Positions 23,307 through 31,346 of a stretch of 64,000 bases of DNA are shown in pieces. The stretch is from Actinomyces faecalis. GTDB lineage: Bacteria > Actinomycetota > Actinomycetes > Actinomycetales > Actinomycetaceae. The DNA lies in the NCBI RefSeq assembly GCF_013184985.2, contig NZ_CP063418.1, positions 868,001-932,000 of the forward strand, written 5' to 3'. The notes under the pieces are model-generated. The model worked only from the letters and a program-made list of their open reading frames with translations, was not told the DNA's origin and did no database searches. The position numbers and the translations under genes are program-made. Position 1 is the stretch's first letter. Every line of letters begins with the position of its first letter.

Positions 23307-23608
23307 TGAAGAGGACCTACCTAGACATCGAGCTCGCCGACGGGAGCGTGCACGAGGCCGTGCGCGTCGTCGCCGCCGACAAGGTGCGGGCCGCCCAGAT
23401 CGCCCGCCGTAATGACGTCCCGCTCACCGACGGCCCGGAGGTCGCCGAGCTGCTCGCGTACGCGGCCACCACCCGCACCGGGATCGTGGCGGCTGAGGAC
23501 CTGGAGGCATGGCGCGCCCAGGTCACCGACTACGCCGCGTCAGAGACCGACCCAGACGACACGGCGGACCCTACATCGGCGCCCCTGGCAGCGCCCTCTA
23601 TGCCCTGA
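23306..23608 (+). CDS. Tail assembly chaperone (first frame)
   Basis: 100 aa, ATG 23306 overlapping the previous stop. The small protein (KRTYLDIELADGSVHEAVRVVAADKVRAAQIARRNDVPL, then LEAWRAQVTDY) lies just before the tape measure gene, the standard position of the G-type chaperone. A second frame (23,509-23,718) overlaps its end, as in G/GT systems. Confidence 0.7.
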   Translation: MKRTYLDIELADGSVHEAVRVVAADKVRAAQIARRNDVPLTDGPEVAELLAYAATTRTGIVAAEDLEAWRAQVTDYAASETDPDDTADPTSAPLAAPSMP

Positions 23609-23718
23609 CCGTGCTGGCCATGCGCACCGGCATCCCGCCGGCCGCGTGGCTGGCGGACGACCCCGCGTACCTCGAGACCGCCCTAGCAGTCCTGGAGAAG
23701 GAGGCCACCCGTGGCTAA
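23509..23718 (+). CDS. Second frame of tail assembly chaperone (-1 frame)
   Basis: An open -1 frame relative to the preceding gene, reaching past its stop to the tape measure start. The credible part is GPYIGAPGSALYALTVLAMR followed by IPPAAWLADDPAYLETALAVLEKE, which looks like the T segment of tail chaperones. It may be made as a -1 frameshift fusion, or by restart at GTG 23611. I do not see a canonical slippery heptamer in the overlap (the best regions are near 23,566-23,585), so the mechanism is open. The coordinates give the open frame, not a proven start. Confidence 0.5.
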   Translation: MARPGHRLRRVRDRPRRHGGPYIGAPGSALYALTVLAMRTGIPPAAWLADDPAYLETALAVLEKEATRG

Positions 23719-25795
23719 AACCGCCATCCTGTCTATCCGCATCCTCTCCGACGCGCGTGACGCCATCAAGGGCCTGGGCGAGGCGGAGGACAAGGCGGGC
23801 GGCTTCGGCAAGATGCTGGGAGGCATCAGCCCCGGCGCCCTGGCCGTGGGCGGCGCCGTCGTGACCGGTGTCGCCGCCGCCGGCAAGGCCCTGTACGACC
23901 TCGGGAGCGTCTTCGACGACGTGGAGGACACCATCAGGGTAGGCACCGGCGCCACCGGCGAGGCCCTGCAGGGCCTGGTGGACGACGCCCACGCCGTGGC
24001 CACGAGCGTGCCCACGTCCTTCGAGGCCGCCGGGGCGACCGTCGCCGACCTCAACACCCGCCTCGGCCTGTCCGGCGACACGCTCCAGACGGTCGCCTCC
24101 CAGTACCTGGAGGCGGGCCGCATCCTGGGCGAGGACGTGGACATCAGCGCCACCACCGCCGCCTTCGGAGCGTTCCACATCGAAGGCGAAGGCGTGTCCA
24201 CGGCCATGGACGACCTGTTCCGGGTCTCCCAGGCCACCGGCGTCGGCATGAACGACCTGGCCACCTCGGTCCAGACCAACGCCCTGGCCCTGCAGGAGAT
24301 GGGGTTCTCCTTCGAGGACTCTATCGCCCTGGTCGGGTCCCTGGACAAGGCCGGTGTGGACGCCGACGCCACGCTTACCGCCATGCGCAAGGGCATGATC
24401 AACCTCGCCCAGCCCGGCGAGGACCTGACCGACGCGTTCAGCCGGGTCACCGGGCAGCTGCAGGGCTACATCGACGCGGGCGACACCGCCGCCGCCCTGG
24501 ACCTGGCCGGAACCGTTTTCGGCACCCGTGGCGCCGCCCAGATGGTCCAGGCCCTCCAGACCGGCACCCTGTCCATGGGGGACCTGACCGCCGCCGCAGG
24601 CGTGACCGGTGACACCATCCTCGGAGTCGGCCAGGACACTCAGGACGCCGCTGAGAAGTGGCAGATACTGAAGAACAAGGGCATGGAGGCCTTGGAGCCC
24701 TTGGCCTCAGCGGTGTTCGGCCTCGCCGGTGACGCCCTGGGTGGCCTGGTTGACTGGATCGACTCGGTGGACTGGAGCCCGCTCACTGAGGGCGTGGCTG
24801 CTGTCGGTGACGTGGCCGCCTCCTTCGGGCAGTGGATCGCCAGCCTCGACCTTGGTGCACTGACTGGGTTCTTCTCAGGGTTCGGTGACGCCGCCGGCAC
24901 CGTCGGCACCAAGCTCGCCGGCATCGGGGAGAGGATCGGGCCCCTGATCCAGACCATCCAGGCAGGCCTAGGCCCCGTCCTGGAGGCCCTGGCCCCCGTC
25001 CTCGCCAGCGTGTTCGAGACAGGCCGCGCCCTGGTTCAGAACTTTATCGACACCGCCATCACCGTGTTCGGCGGGTTCGTGGACTACCTGGGCGGCTTCT
25101 TCACCCTCGTCCGGGGCCTGTTCACCGGTGACTGGTCCGCCGTGTGGGAGGGCGCCAAGCAGATGGTGAGTGGCGGGATCGGTGTCATCCGCTCTGTCCT
25201 GTCCGGCCTGGGAGGCATCCTGTCCGGCCTGTTCTCCTCAGCGTGGGCCGCTGCCAGGAGCGCGGTCAGCAGCGGCGTGTCTACCGTCATCGGCGTGATC
25301 CGGGGCCTGCCCGGCCAGGCAGCCAGCGCCCTCGGCAACATCGGCTCCACCCTCGTGAACGCCGGTGCCCGTCTCATCAACGGGTTTATCGAGGGGATCA
25401 CGTCCAAGATCAGCGCCGTGCGTGACACACTGACCGGCCTGACGGACAAGCTCACCTCCTGGAAGGGCCCGGAGCAGCGAGACGCCACCCTCCTCGAGGG
25501 CGCCGGACAGCTCGTGATCGGCGGACTCATCCGGGGCCTGGAGTCCCAGTACCCGGCGGTACGCGCCTCCCTGCGAGGGCTGACCGCCGACATCGCACAC
25601 ACCCCTATGGGTTCACTGACCGCCCCCGTGGTCTCCCTGGACTCGGCCCGGGCTGGCCGGGGAACCGGTGTGTACGCCCCCACATACCATGTCCATATCG
25701 GCCCCGGTGCGGACGGTGAGCGCGAGGCAAGACGGTTCTTGGACACGATCCGCCGCCACGAGCGGCGCCACGGACGTATCGAGGTGGCGGCGTGA
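23711..25795 (+). CDS. Tail tape measure protein
   Basis: 694 aa, GTG 23711. The N-terminus is typical (MAKTAILSIRILSDARDAIKGLG), with alternating helical and hydrophobic segments, for example ALAVGGAVVTGVAAAGKALYDL and FIDTAITVFGGFVDYLGGFFTLVRGL. The core domain at about residues 60-250 resembles the phage minor tail/TP901 tape measure region (ATVADLNTRLGLSGDTLQTVASQYLEAGRIL). It sets tail length; 694 residues would imply a tail of roughly 100 nm at about 1.5 angstrom per residue. Confidence 0.92.
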   Translation: MAKTAILSIRILSDARDAIKGLGEAEDKAGGFGKMLGGISPGALAVGGAVVTGVAAAGKALYDLGSVFDDVEDTIRVGTGATGEALQGLVDDAHAVATSVPTSFEAAGATVADLNTRLGLSGDTLQTVASQYLEAGRILGEDVDISATTAAFGAFHIEGEGVSTAMDDLFRVSQATGVGMNDLATSVQTNALALQEMGFSFEDSIALVGSLDKAGVDADATLTAMRKGMINLAQPGEDLTDAFSRVTGQLQGYIDAGDTAAALDLAGTVFGTRGAAQMVQALQTGTLSMGDLTAAAGVTGDTILGVGQDTQDAAEKWQILKNKGMEALEPLASAVFGLAGDALGGLVDWIDSVDWSPLTEGVAAVGDVAASFGQWIASLDLGALTGFFSGFGDAAGTVGTKLAGIGERIGPLIQTIQAGLGPVLEALAPVLASVFETGRALVQNFIDTAITVFGGFVDYLGGFFTLVRGLFTGDWSAVWEGAKQMVSGGIGVIRSVLSGLGGILSGLFSSAWAAARSAVSSGVSTVIGVIRGLPGQAASALGNIGSTLVNAGARLINGFIEGITSKISAVRDTLTGLTDKLTSWKGPEQRDATLLEGAGQLVIGGLIRGLESQYPAVRASLRGLTADIAHTPMGSLTAPVVSLDSARAGRGTGVYAPTYHVHIGPGADGEREARRFLDTIRRHERRHGRIEVAA

Positions 25796-27603
25796 GCGCG
25801 CCCCTGGCCTCGTGCGCCCTGTGGGTGGCCGGGCAGCGTATGGCTGACACTGCCGCCCGCCTGGGCGTGGTGCCGACCGCCCTGGCCGGGCTGCGCGTGA
25901 CGTGGGGGCGCACTGATGCCCTATCTCAGCCCCGTGCGGCTACCGCTGAGGCCCGCCTGGTCCTGCCCGCCACCCCGGGGCGCGTGACGGACATGCTCAC
26001 CATCGGGCGCACCCTGTCCGTGACCGCCACCATCCCCACCTGGGGTGTGGGTGGCGCCTCCAGCCTGGACCTGGCACGCGCCCGGGCCGTGTCGGCCACC
26101 TGGGACGGTGCCCGGCTGACCCCCACCGGCCCAGGTGCGGCCACCCTCACCGTGCCGCCCGCCGCCCCGTCCGCCACGGTCGGTGCCTGGGACCACCTGC
26201 CCACCGCCGCCCCTGGCCAGACCTGGACCCTGACCGCCGCCGTCACCCTGCCCCCCGCCCCCGCCACAGCCACCCTCCACCCGGTCACCTACACCACCCC
26301 CACCGCCGCCCCCGTCCTGGGACCAGCCATCGCCACCACCACCGCCACCGGCACGCTCACCGGCACATGGCAGCCAGGTAGCCAGCACGCGGGGGCGTGG
26401 GTGGGCGTGGCCGTGCGCCTGTGGCCCACAGGCCCCACCTGGGCCGGGGTCCCCGGCCCCTGGACCTCCCAGGCGTACACCTGGGCCGGGACCGGGGACC
26501 TGACCCTCACCCGCGCCACCATCACCCCACCCAGGCAGGGCGCGCCCCTGACCGCGAGCGTGTTCGAGGGGGAGATCACCGACACCTGCCTCAGCTGGGA
26601 CCAGAGGCTAGACGCGCCCGTGCTGACGCTGACCGCCGCCGACCTCCTGGCACGCCTGGCCGCCCTGGAGGTGGGGGAGGAGCCCTGGCCAGAGCACACC
26701 GTGGCCCAGCGCGTGGCCGCCATCATGGACGCCGCCGACCTGGACACGCCCGTGCTCATCGACGCCCTGCCAGCCTCCCGCCACCTGGCCCCCGTAGACG
26801 TGGACTCCAAGGACGTCGCGACCCTGCTGGGCGAGGCCGCCACCAGCGCCGGGGCCGTGCTGTGGGCCTCCACCCACCGCACCACCGGCCCCTACCTGCG
26901 CATCGAGGACACATCAGCCCGCACCGCCCTGTCCCGCCTGACCGTCCCGGCCACCGGCCCCGCCACCGTCACCCCTACCACACGCGACGGCTACACCCTC
27001 TCAGCCCACCACCTGGGCGCACAGGTGGGCGTGAGGCGGACCGTGGCCGACGCCATCACCTCCGTGCGCCTGACCTGGGTCCAGCCCGGCGTGGGCGAGG
27101 ACGGCAAGGAGCCCACGCTCACGCAGCGCACCATCGTGATCACCGACACCGACGCCCAGCGCCTGACCGGCGCCCGTGAGGCGTCCGTGTCCACCTCCCT
27201 GTCACGCCAGGACGAGGCACAGGCCGTCGCCGCCCGGCTGGCGCGGCTGACGTCCGCCGGCGGGTGGGTCCTGGACTCCCTGACCTGGGACACCGACGCC
27301 CCCGCCGCCCCCGCGTCCCTGGCCACGCTCGCCGCCCTCCTGGACGCCACCCGCCGCATGGGCGCACCCGTGCGCGTCACCGACCTGCCCGCGTGGATAC
27401 CCGGCGCCCCCACCCTGACCGCCTACGTCGACGGCGGCACCCTCACCTGGACACAGGAGCGGCCCCGGTGGGTGGCGGAGATGACCCTGACCACCGCCAC
27501 CACCGACGGCGCCGGGATGACCTGGACAGACACCCCCACCTCCCTGACCTGGGACCGCACCGGACACATCACCTGGGCGCACACCGCATCCATCACCCCC
27601 TAG
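25792..27603 (+). CDS. Minor tail / tail tip protein
   Basis: 603 aa, GTG 25792 coupled by GTGA. Rich in Thr, Ala and Pro and mostly beta-structured. It contains VTWGRTDALSQPRAATAEARLVL near the start, carbohydrate-module-like stretches in the middle (TWTLTAAVTLPPAPATATLHPVTY), and a hub-like region (YTLSAHHLGAQVGVRRTVADAI) later. By position and size it combines distal tail and tip functions. The very biased composition limits finer assignment. Confidence 0.75.
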   Translation: MSAPLASCALWVAGQRMADTAARLGVVPTALAGLRVTWGRTDALSQPRAATAEARLVLPATPGRVTDMLTIGRTLSVTATIPTWGVGGASSLDLARARAVSATWDGARLTPTGPGAATLTVPPAAPSATVGAWDHLPTAAPGQTWTLTAAVTLPPAPATATLHPVTYTTPTAAPVLGPAIATTTATGTLTGTWQPGSQHAGAWVGVAVRLWPTGPTWAGVPGPWTSQAYTWAGTGDLTLTRATITPPRQGAPLTASVFEGEITDTCLSWDQRLDAPVLTLTAADLLARLAALEVGEEPWPEHTVAQRVAAIMDAADLDTPVLIDALPASRHLAPVDVDSKDVATLLGEAATSAGAVLWASTHRTTGPYLRIEDTSARTALSRLTVPATGPATVTPTTRDGYTLSAHHLGAQVGVRRTVADAITSVRLTWVQPGVGEDGKEPTLTQRTIVITDTDAQRLTGAREASVSTSLSRQDEAQAVAARLARLTSAGGWVLDSLTWDTDAPAAPASLATLAALLDATRRMGAPVRVTDLPAWIPGAPTLTAYVDGGTLTWTQERPRWVAEMTLTTATTDGAGMTWTDTPTSLTWDRTGHITWAHTASITP

Positions 27604-27618
27604 GAGGAGGTCACACCC

Positions 27619-28068
27619 ATGCCAGCCACCACCACCCGCATGAAAATCCCCTACCCACTACCCGGCGACCGCCTCGCCGACTACCCCACCACCGCACAGC
27701 AGGCCGCCGCCCGCCTCGAAGCCGCCCTGACCCCCGCCCGCACCACCCTGACCCTGGAGACCGGCTGGCAGGCCGACACCTCCAGCGGCCCCCTGTCATC
27801 TATCGGGGTCCTGCACACGACCCCCATCTGCGTGAAGTGGCCACGCTCGGACTTCAGAGTGACCACGAGCGACAGCTTCCCGATCTACCGCATCCCCACC
27901 GGCATACCCACCCCACCGGACTGGACCTGCCTGGGCTTTATCCACAACGGCGCCTACGTCATGCCCCTGGTCTACCGCTCCGCCGACCGCTCCATCCGAG
28001 TCCAGCCCACCAGCTCCTTCACCTGGGGCACCGGCTGGTGCTACGGCACCGCCACCTGGATCGCCTAA
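27619..28068 (+). CDS. Probable minor tail / receptor-binding protein
   Basis: 149 aa, ATG 27619 with AGGAGGAGG upstream. The start (MPATTTRMKIPYPLPGDRLADYPTTAQQAAARLEAAL) is typical of actinophage minor tail proteins that follow the tip. The C-terminal ~100 residues are beta-rich and aromatic (VKWPRSDFRVTTSDSFPIY, then FTWGTGWCYGTATWIA), compatible with a receptor-binding head. Confidence 0.65.
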   Translation: MPATTTRMKIPYPLPGDRLADYPTTAQQAAARLEAALTPARTTLTLETGWQADTSSGPLSSIGVLHTTPICVKWPRSDFRVTTSDSFPIYRIPTGIPTPPDWTCLGFIHNGAYVMPLVYRSADRSIRVQPTSSFTWGTGWCYGTATWIA

Positions 28069-28090
28069 CCCACCCACGAAAGGAAACAGC

Positions 28091-28918
28091 ATGACCGCTA
28101 TCGCCCCCAACACCGCCGTCACCGAGGTCGTCCCCAGCCCCAACCTCACCCAGGGGCGCACCGGCCCTCTCACCGGGATCGTGATCCACCACTGGGGCAC
28201 CGACGGCCAGACCCACGACCAGGTGCTGCGCACCCTGCGCACCGCCAACACCACGGGCAGGGTATCGGCCCACTACTGCGTCTCCGCCGGACGCGTCACC
28301 CAGCTCGTCTCCGACCGGGACACCGCATGGCACTGCCGGGGCAGCAACGCGACCACCATCGGTATCGAGTGCAGGCCGGAGATGAGCGACGCCGACTTCG
28401 AGACCGTGGCGGGCCTGGTCGCCGCGATCCGCTCCGAGCACGGGCCCCTGCCCCTGTCCGGCCACCTGGACCACATGGCCACCGCCTGCCCGGGCCGCTG
28501 GTACGCCCGCCTGGCCGACCTGGACGCCCGCGCCCGCCAGATCGCAGGCACCCCCGCCGCCCCGGGCCTGGTGCAGTCCGCCTGCCTGGCCCTGGACGGG
28601 ATCATCGGGTGGGCCACCATCCGCGCCCTCCAGGCCCTGCTCGGCACGCCCGTGGACGGGGAGATATGGGGCCAGTGGGCACCCAACCACGCCTACGTGC
28701 CGGCTGCTGGCGGAGGCTGGGTCTGGGACCGCTCCGGCGCCGGGTCCCCGGTCGTCCGCGCCCTCCAGGCACGGCTGGGCGTGACCGTGGACGGCCTCCT
28801 CGGCCCCGAGACCATCCGGGCGTGGCAGGCCCGCCTGGGCGTGGCCGTGGACGGCGTCCTCGGCGCCGAGACCGCCCGCGCGATCCAGACCGCCCTCAAC
28901 CGTGGAGGACTGTGGTGA
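28091..28918 (+). CDS. Endolysin: N-acetylmuramoyl-L-alanine amidase with two PG-binding domains
   Basis: 275 aa, ATG 28091 after AAAGGAAA. Residues about 20-150 form an Amidase_2/PGRP domain with zinc ligands in IVIHHWGTDG, the AHYCVSAG core, and DHMATACPGRWY. Two short peptidoglycan-binding repeats follow (VRALQARLGVTVDGLLGPETIRAWQ and ARLGVAVDGVLGAETARAIQ). It cleaves the stem peptide from glycan at lysis and is followed by holin-type genes. Confidence 0.93.
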   Translation: MTAIAPNTAVTEVVPSPNLTQGRTGPLTGIVIHHWGTDGQTHDQVLRTLRTANTTGRVSAHYCVSAGRVTQLVSDRDTAWHCRGSNATTIGIECRPEMSDADFETVAGLVAAIRSEHGPLPLSGHLDHMATACPGRWYARLADLDARARQIAGTPAAPGLVQSACLALDGIIGWATIRALQALLGTPVDGEIWGQWAPNHAYVPAAGGGWVWDRSGAGSPVVRALQARLGVTVDGLLGPETIRAWQARLGVAVDGVLGAETARAIQTALNRGGLW

Positions 28919-29139
28919 CCATGGGGCGACACGAAGCCAAGCCACTGATCAGCCCCGCCGTCCGACGCCGTGCCTACCCCGTCGCCCTGGCCCTGATCGC
29001 CCTGGCGGTGGCCTACGGGCTCATCGAGGGCGAGCAGGTCGCCGCCTGGACCAACCTCGCCGCCGCCCTCACAGGCGCGGGAGTAGCCGCCCTGGGCACC
29101 GCCTACCGGCCAGACGACGACCAGGAGACCGGTCAGTGA
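28915..29139 (+). CDS. Holin-like membrane protein
   Basis: 74 aa from GTG 28915 with GGAGG seven bases ahead; overlaps the endolysin stop. Two hydrophobic segments (AYPVALALIALAVAYGLI and ANLAAALTGAGVAALGTAY) and a charged C-terminus ending DDDQETGQ. Position directly after the endolysin makes it the prime holin candidate. Confidence 0.75.
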   Translation: MTMGRHEAKPLISPAVRRRAYPVALALIALAVAYGLIEGEQVAAWTNLAAALTGAGVAALGTAYRPDDDQETGQ

Positions 29140-29498
29140 TCGGCGACATCATCACCGCCCTGTCCTCCCTGGGAGGCCTGGGCGGGCTGGCCGCCGCCGT
29201 CACAGCCGTATGCGCGCTACGCAGACGCGACGACGACATGACCGCCGTGCGCGCCGCCGTCGAGCCCAACCACGGCTCATCCATGGCGGACGCGGTGCGG
29301 CGTATCGAGCACGGCCAGGACGCCACCCGCGACGGCATGGCCGACCTGTCCCGCCGTCTGGGCCACGAGGTCGGAGAGCTGCGCCGCGAGGTCGCAGACG
29401 TGCGCCGGGCCCTGTCCGACCTCACACACTCAGCCGACGCCACCCACACCGACCACGCCGCCCGCATCCGCCACCTCGAGCACACCCACCACACCTAG
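29136..29498 (+). CDS. Second lysis-cassette membrane protein with coiled coil
   Basis: 120 aa, GTG 29136 (GTGA overlap). One N-terminal hydrophobic segment (IITALSSLGGLGGLAAAVTAVCAL) is followed by a charged coiled coil (DGMADLSRRLGHEVGELRREVADVRRALSDL). It resembles the single-pass coiled-coil membrane proteins often found beside actinophage holins. Confidence 0.65.
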   Translation: MIGDIITALSSLGGLGGLAAAVTAVCALRRRDDDMTAVRAAVEPNHGSSMADAVRRIEHGQDATRDGMADLSRRLGHEVGELRREVADVRRALSDLTHSADATHTDHAARIRHLEHTHHT

Positions 29499-29506
29499 GA
29501 CACCCC

Positions 29507-30181
29507 ATGACACACACCACCATGACCACGACCGCTACCTCTACCGCTGCTCAGGGGACGTGTCGGCTGACCGGGCGCGTCGTGGACGCCACCGGCCACC
29601 CCACCCCCGGCACCGTGGTCACCCTGACCCCCGTCCCACCCCTACCAGCCAGCCCCGGCCAGGTCCCCGCCCTCATCACCCCCGCACGCCTGGACCTAGA
29701 CACCGACGGGCGCATCACCTCACTAGACCCCGCCACCGGCCTAGCCCGACCGTGGGCAGACGTCATCACCGGCCCCTGGACCACCCGCGTGCGCCTGACC
29801 GGGCCAGGCACCACCTGGGCCGTAGACACCCACCTACCCGCCGGTGGCAGCGTGGACATCACCACCCTGGTACCAGCCACCGGCACCATCCCAGACGCCA
29901 CCGACCCCGACACCCCGCCAGACGGGTGGCCCGCACACATGCGCGCAGACCTAGACGCCCTCACCACCCGCCTGGACACCCTCACCACAGGGCTCAGCAC
30001 CGAGCTCGAGGCCGTGGTCGGGCAGATCTCCGAGTTCGGCAGCCTCATCACCACCCGCCTCGGCCCCGAGCACATCACCACCCTCCTGACCCGCCTCGAC
30101 ACCCTCGAGAGCACACAGGGCCAGCTCACCGAGGGCCTCGAGGCCCTCGCACAAGAACTACAAAAACTAGGCGCGGCGTGA
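29507..30181 (+). CDS. Possible tail-associated protein with carboxypeptidase-like fold
   Basis: 224 aa, ATG 29507. The N-terminal part (CRLTGRVVDATGHPTPGTVVTLTPVPP) looks like a carboxypeptidase-regulatory or Ig-like beta domain. The C-terminal ~85 residues are a heptad coiled coil (ADLDALTTRLDTLTTGLSTELEAV, then LLTRLDTLESTQGQLTEGLEAL), suited to trimerisation. It is the last rightward gene and lies after the lysis genes, an unusual place for a fibre. It ends QKLGAA. Confidence 0.55.
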   Translation: MTHTTMTTTATSTAAQGTCRLTGRVVDATGHPTPGTVVTLTPVPPLPASPGQVPALITPARLDLDTDGRITSLDPATGLARPWADVITGPWTTRVRLTGPGTTWAVDTHLPAGGSVDITTLVPATGTIPDATDPDTPPDGWPAHMRADLDALTTRLDTLTTGLSTELEAVVGQISEFGSLITTRLGPEHITTLLTRLDTLESTQGQLTEGLEALAQELQKLGAA

Positions 30182-30223
30182 TGGCTGTCGCTGCCCGGCC
30201 AGGTCAAGCAGCGACAGCCATCA
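30179..30223. terminator. Bidirectional hairpin between convergent late gene and integrase
   Basis: A perfect 15-bp stem (TGATGGCTGTCGCTG with its complement) and a 15-nt loop. It spans the stop of the rightward gene and encodes, on the other strand, the last residues of the integrase (VMAVAA). There is no strong T-tract. Confidence 0.65.
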
Positions 30224-31019
30224 CGGCCCGGCGTAACCGGTCGGGCTCAACGACGACGTAGGCGAGCGTGGTCGTGGGTGAGGCGTGTCCGAGGATCGCC
30301 TGCACTGCGAGCACGTCCCCGGTCAGTCCGTAGGCCCGCGAGGCGAACCTGTGGCGCAGGCTGTGCATACTCCAGTCGCCCTCGAGGGCCTCGCTCACGC
30401 GGTCACCGATAGCCCCGGGCGTCATGTGCCCGTCGCCGAACCGGGCGGGGAAGGCCCATCCTCCATTCGCGCGGCACCGGGCGTCGATTTCGCCGGCGAG
30501 ATCGTCACTGAGCGGGATGGTCCTCTCCTTGCCACCCTTACCATGGACGATGAGGGAGCGGCCCATCAGGTCATCGATGAGGTCATGCGCGTGGACTCGT
30601 GCGACCTCTCCACGCCGTAGCCCGGCCTCGCTGGCTAGGCGGATCATGAGGGCTGTCTCCTCGTCCGCCTGTGCCAGGGCCTGCCTGATCACGTCCTCAG
30701 GGCACGGGTGCGGGCGTGGTCCTGCCTGTCGGATCGCGGGTAGCGCAGCGGCGGGGGAGTCATCGACATACCCAGCCCTCTCAGCCCACCCGTAGAACTT
30801 CGACACACTGGCATAGGCGGCTCGGCGCGTGTTGCGCGCCCACTCGTGTGTGCCGCCCCATGCGGTGAGGTGGTCCTCCTCGACCTCCCACGGGCCTACG
30901 CCTACCCATCGGCCCATCCGTCTGACCCATCCGGTGCGCAGTCGGATCGTGCTGGCCGGGTACCCGCTCGCAGTGAGGGCGGTACGCCACTGCTCGATCG
31001 CCTCTTCCCATGCTGTCAT
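30204..31019 (-). CDS. Tyrosine integrase of prophage 2
   Basis: 271 aa, ATG 31019. The catalytic set is complete: GLRRGE (Arg), VHGKGGKER (Lys), HSLRHR, LGHAS, and nucleophile Tyr in LAYVVVEP. It lacks an arm-binding domain, like other short integrases. It ends AVMAVAA, resembling an ssrA-type degron. In circular phage DNA it lies 131 bp downstream of the long form of the repressor gene, in the same direction, so repressor and integrase would be one transcription unit. Confidence 0.95.
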   Translation of the reverse strand: MTAWEEAIEQWRTALTASGYPASTIRLRTGWVRRMGRWVGVGPWEVEEDHLTAWGGTHEWARNTRRAAYASVSKFYGWAERAGYVDDSPAAALPAIRQAGPRPHPCPEDVIRQALAQADEETALMIRLASEAGLRRGEVARVHAHDLIDDLMGRSLIVHGKGGKERTIPLSDDLAGEIDARCRANGGWAFPARFGDGHMTPGAIGDRVSEALEGDWSMHSLRHRFASRAYGLTGDVLAVQAILGHASPTTTLAYVVVEPDRLRRAVMAVAA

Positions 31020-31150
31020 CACGCCTGCCCCAACCGTCACACCGGGCACAGAGATTTCCCCTACGCACCTGCAGCCAGGTCGCTAGAAGGGCGCGTCCTG
31101 CTCGCCCTTATCGCGCGCCTCGTATTCCGGCGTCCCGGCTGCGTACCCGC

Positions 31151-31175
31151 TTATGCCGCCAGCCCCCACGCCGTG
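31151..31175 (-). other. Detached 3' end of the viral-form repressor gene
   Basis: Read leftward from the attR core, in the frame of the repressor at 13,538-13,840, this phage DNA encodes YTAWGLAA and then TAA (31,151-31,153). In the prophage it is about 17.6 kb from its gene and not translated as part of it; excision would rejoin them. Confidence 0.85.
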
Positions 31176-31217
31176 TAATCCGCAGGTTCCCGGTTCGAGT
31201 CCGGGCGGGGGCACCAC
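31176..31217 (+). other. attR of prophage 2 (42-bp core)
   Basis: Identical to 13,539-13,580; a tRNA-Arg 3' fragment without the 5' half, so not a functional tRNA. Host DNA resumes at 31,218; nothing is seen between there and 31,347. Confidence 0.95.
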
Positions 31218-31346
31218 CTCCGGGCTGCTGCCTAGGCTGGCCCACGGCTGCCGTGACCGTCCGAGTCGCCAGAACGAGCTTAGTGACGGCCTCGCCCTGT
31301 ACGGCTCGATGCCCCCAGAGCCACGGGGTTCCCTTAGTGTTGGACC

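Larger units (their letters stand above)
13539..31217. mobile_element. Prophage 2: complete 17.7-kb siphovirus-type prophage
   Basis: Bounded by an identical 42-bp direct repeat. Between the repeats lie a leftward repressor reading into attL, a rightward Cro-to-lysis gene run, and a leftward integrase next to attR. All virion functions expected of a small HK97-type siphophage are present (terminase, portal, protease/capsid, connectors, tail tube, tape measure, tail tip, lysis). No capsid or tail gene is obviously broken, so the element may be active. Confidence 0.95.

Noticed and set aside
31176-31217. Second tRNA-Arg gene at attR
   Set aside because: Only the 3' half is present; no acceptor 5' strand, D-arm or full anticodon stem.
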